Both the position numbers and the translations under genes were made by a program. From assembly GCA_013334735.1 (NCBI GenBank), contig JAAXXA010000249.1:1-5198 (forward strand): a stretch of 5,198 nt of DNA, written 5' to 3'. Positions 4,482 to 5,198 of the stretch are shown in pieces. The notes beneath the pieces are model-generated. The model did no database searches and was not told the DNA's origin. It saw nothing but the letters and a program-made list of their open reading frames with translations. The stretch is from Bacteroidota bacterium (lineage in GTDB: Bacteria > Bacteroidota > Bacteroidia > Bacteroidales > CG2-30-32-10). Positions within the stretch are counted from its first letter, which is position 1, and each line of letters begins with the position of its first letter.

Positions 4482-5198
4482 CGACATATTACCATTAAAC
4501 AAATGGCTGAATTTTAGCGATCGCCCTTTAATAATAAGCGGTCCATGTAGCGCTGAAAGCAGAGAGCAACTAGTAAATACAGCTAAAGCGCTTGCAGAAA
4601 CAGGAATTGTAAAAATTTTCCGGTCAGGCTTATGGAAGCCCCGCACGCGACCTGATTCATTTGAAGGAGTCGGTATTCGTGGTTTCGAATGGCTCAAAGA
4701 AGTTAAAGAATTAACAGGAATGCTAACAGCTGTAGAAGTTGCAAGTCCGGAACATATCGAGCAATGCTTAAAACACGAAATAGATATTTTATGGATAGGA
4801 GCGCGAACTACAGTTAATCCATTCTCCGTTCAGGAAATTGCAAAAACGCTTAAAGGAACCGACATTGCTGTAATGGTAAAAAATCCTGTAAATCCTGATA
4901 TAAAATTATGGTTAGGAACTCTTGAAAGAATTAACAATGCAGGAATACGTAAATTAATTGCTGTCCATCGCGGATTTTACGCTTATGATAGTAAACCTTA
5001 CCGGAATGCACCTATATGGGAAATACCTATTGAACTTATGCGTTTATGCCCGGAGCTGCCTGTAATATGCGACCCAAGCCATATTTCGGGAAATTTACAA
5101 CTTTTGGAAAGTATTTCTCAAAAAGCTTTGGATCTGGAAATGCATGGGTTAATGATCGAAACACATATTACCCCTTCAAAAGCTCTTTCCGACAGCAA
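4465..5198 (+). CDS. DAHP synthase (type I-beta), probably fused to chorismate mutase; 3' end outside the window
   Basis: This is 3-deoxy-7-phosphoheptulonate synthase, the cytoplasmic enzyme that joins phosphoenolpyruvate and erythrose 4-phosphate in the first step of the shikimate pathway. Of the 244 visible residues the motifs in order are SGPCSAE (25-31, metal ligand Cys28), LWKPRTRPDSFEG (56-68), LWIGARTT (109-116), VKNPVNPD (138-145), HRGF (168-171), CDPSHISG (202-209, metal ligand His206), IETH (231-234, Glu232) and ALSD (Asp243). The Cys-His-Glu-Asp metal set is complete, and the His-Glu-Asp spacing of 26 and 11 residues equals that of the Thermotoga enzyme. There is no N-terminal regulatory domain. 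Bacteroidota relatives (for example Prevotella nigrescens) carry a C-terminal AroQ-type chorismate mutase, so a fusion is expected just past the edge, but it is not seen here. ATG 4465 lies inside the right 25-base repeat, without a Shine-Dalgarno sequence. G+C is about 42% in the part counted. Confidence 0.95.
   Translation, partial: MKEFKLDILPLNKWLNFSDRPLIISGPCSAESREQLVNTAKALAETGIVKIFRSGLWKPRTRPDSFEGVGIRGFEWLKEVKELTGMLTAVEVASPEHIEQCLKHEIDILWIGARTTVNPFSVQEIAKTLKGTDIAVMVKNPVNPDIKLWLGTLERINNAGIRKLIAVHRGFYAYDSKPYRNAPIWEIPIELMRLCPELPVICDPSHISGNLQLLESISQKALDLEMHGLMIETHITPSKALSDS

Noticed and set aside
4449..4697. Minus-strand open frame of 82 codons opposite the DAHP synthase
   Set aside because: It is the antisense shadow of a clearly conserved enzyme and shows no protein-family features.

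Overview
The window is a piece of a Bacteroidota chromosome. The evidence is a GldH-type lipoprotein, a DAHP synthase of the Bacteroidota (type I-beta, normally fused to chorismate mutase) kind, TAnnTTTG promoter boxes, and gene starts without Shine-Dalgarno sequences. The exact genus cannot be read from the sequence; an uncultured or environmental member is likely.

Layout. (1) 2-577 (+) is the 3' end of an M16-family zinc-peptidase-like protein, followed after 8 bases by 586-1230 (+), an exported glycine- and aromatic-rich protein that is probably a small outer-membrane beta-barrel. (2) Facing these, tail to tail with a 20-base gap, is a minus-strand pair read from right to left: gldH (3110-3574), then uvrC (1251-3059), 50 bases apart and probably co-transcribed. 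(3) 3575-3957 is a gene-free stretch. It holds a back-to-back pair of Bacteroidota-type promoter boxes and, at 3702-3726, the first copy of a 25-base perfect direct repeat. (4) 3958-4332 (+) encodes a small three-helix membrane protein in very AT-rich DNA (about 24% G+C by hand count). (5) The second repeat copy (4457-4481) contains the start codon of a DAHP synthase gene (4465 to the window end, +), which runs off the edge.

How the parts relate. The most informative feature is the direct repeat. The first copy carries the start codon and first codons of the DAHP synthase gene, followed by a short decayed continuation, and sits just downstream of a good plus-strand promoter box. The simplest reading is that gldH-uvrC and the DAHP synthase gene were once divergent neighbours sharing one promoter region. 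A segment of about 755 bases carrying the small membrane-protein gene was then added at the 5' end of the DAHP synthase gene, leaving a copy of that 5' end on each side. The low G+C of the segment (24%, against about 42% in the sampled DAHP synthase sequence) agrees with foreign origin.

The other genes look like ordinary chromosomal functions: nucleotide excision repair (UvrC), gliding or type IX secretion (GldH), peptide cleavage (M16) and the first step of aromatic amino acid synthesis. The M16 fragment is clearly richer in G+C (about 51%) than everything after it. No RNA gene, CRISPR array, transposase or convincing intrinsic terminator was seen.
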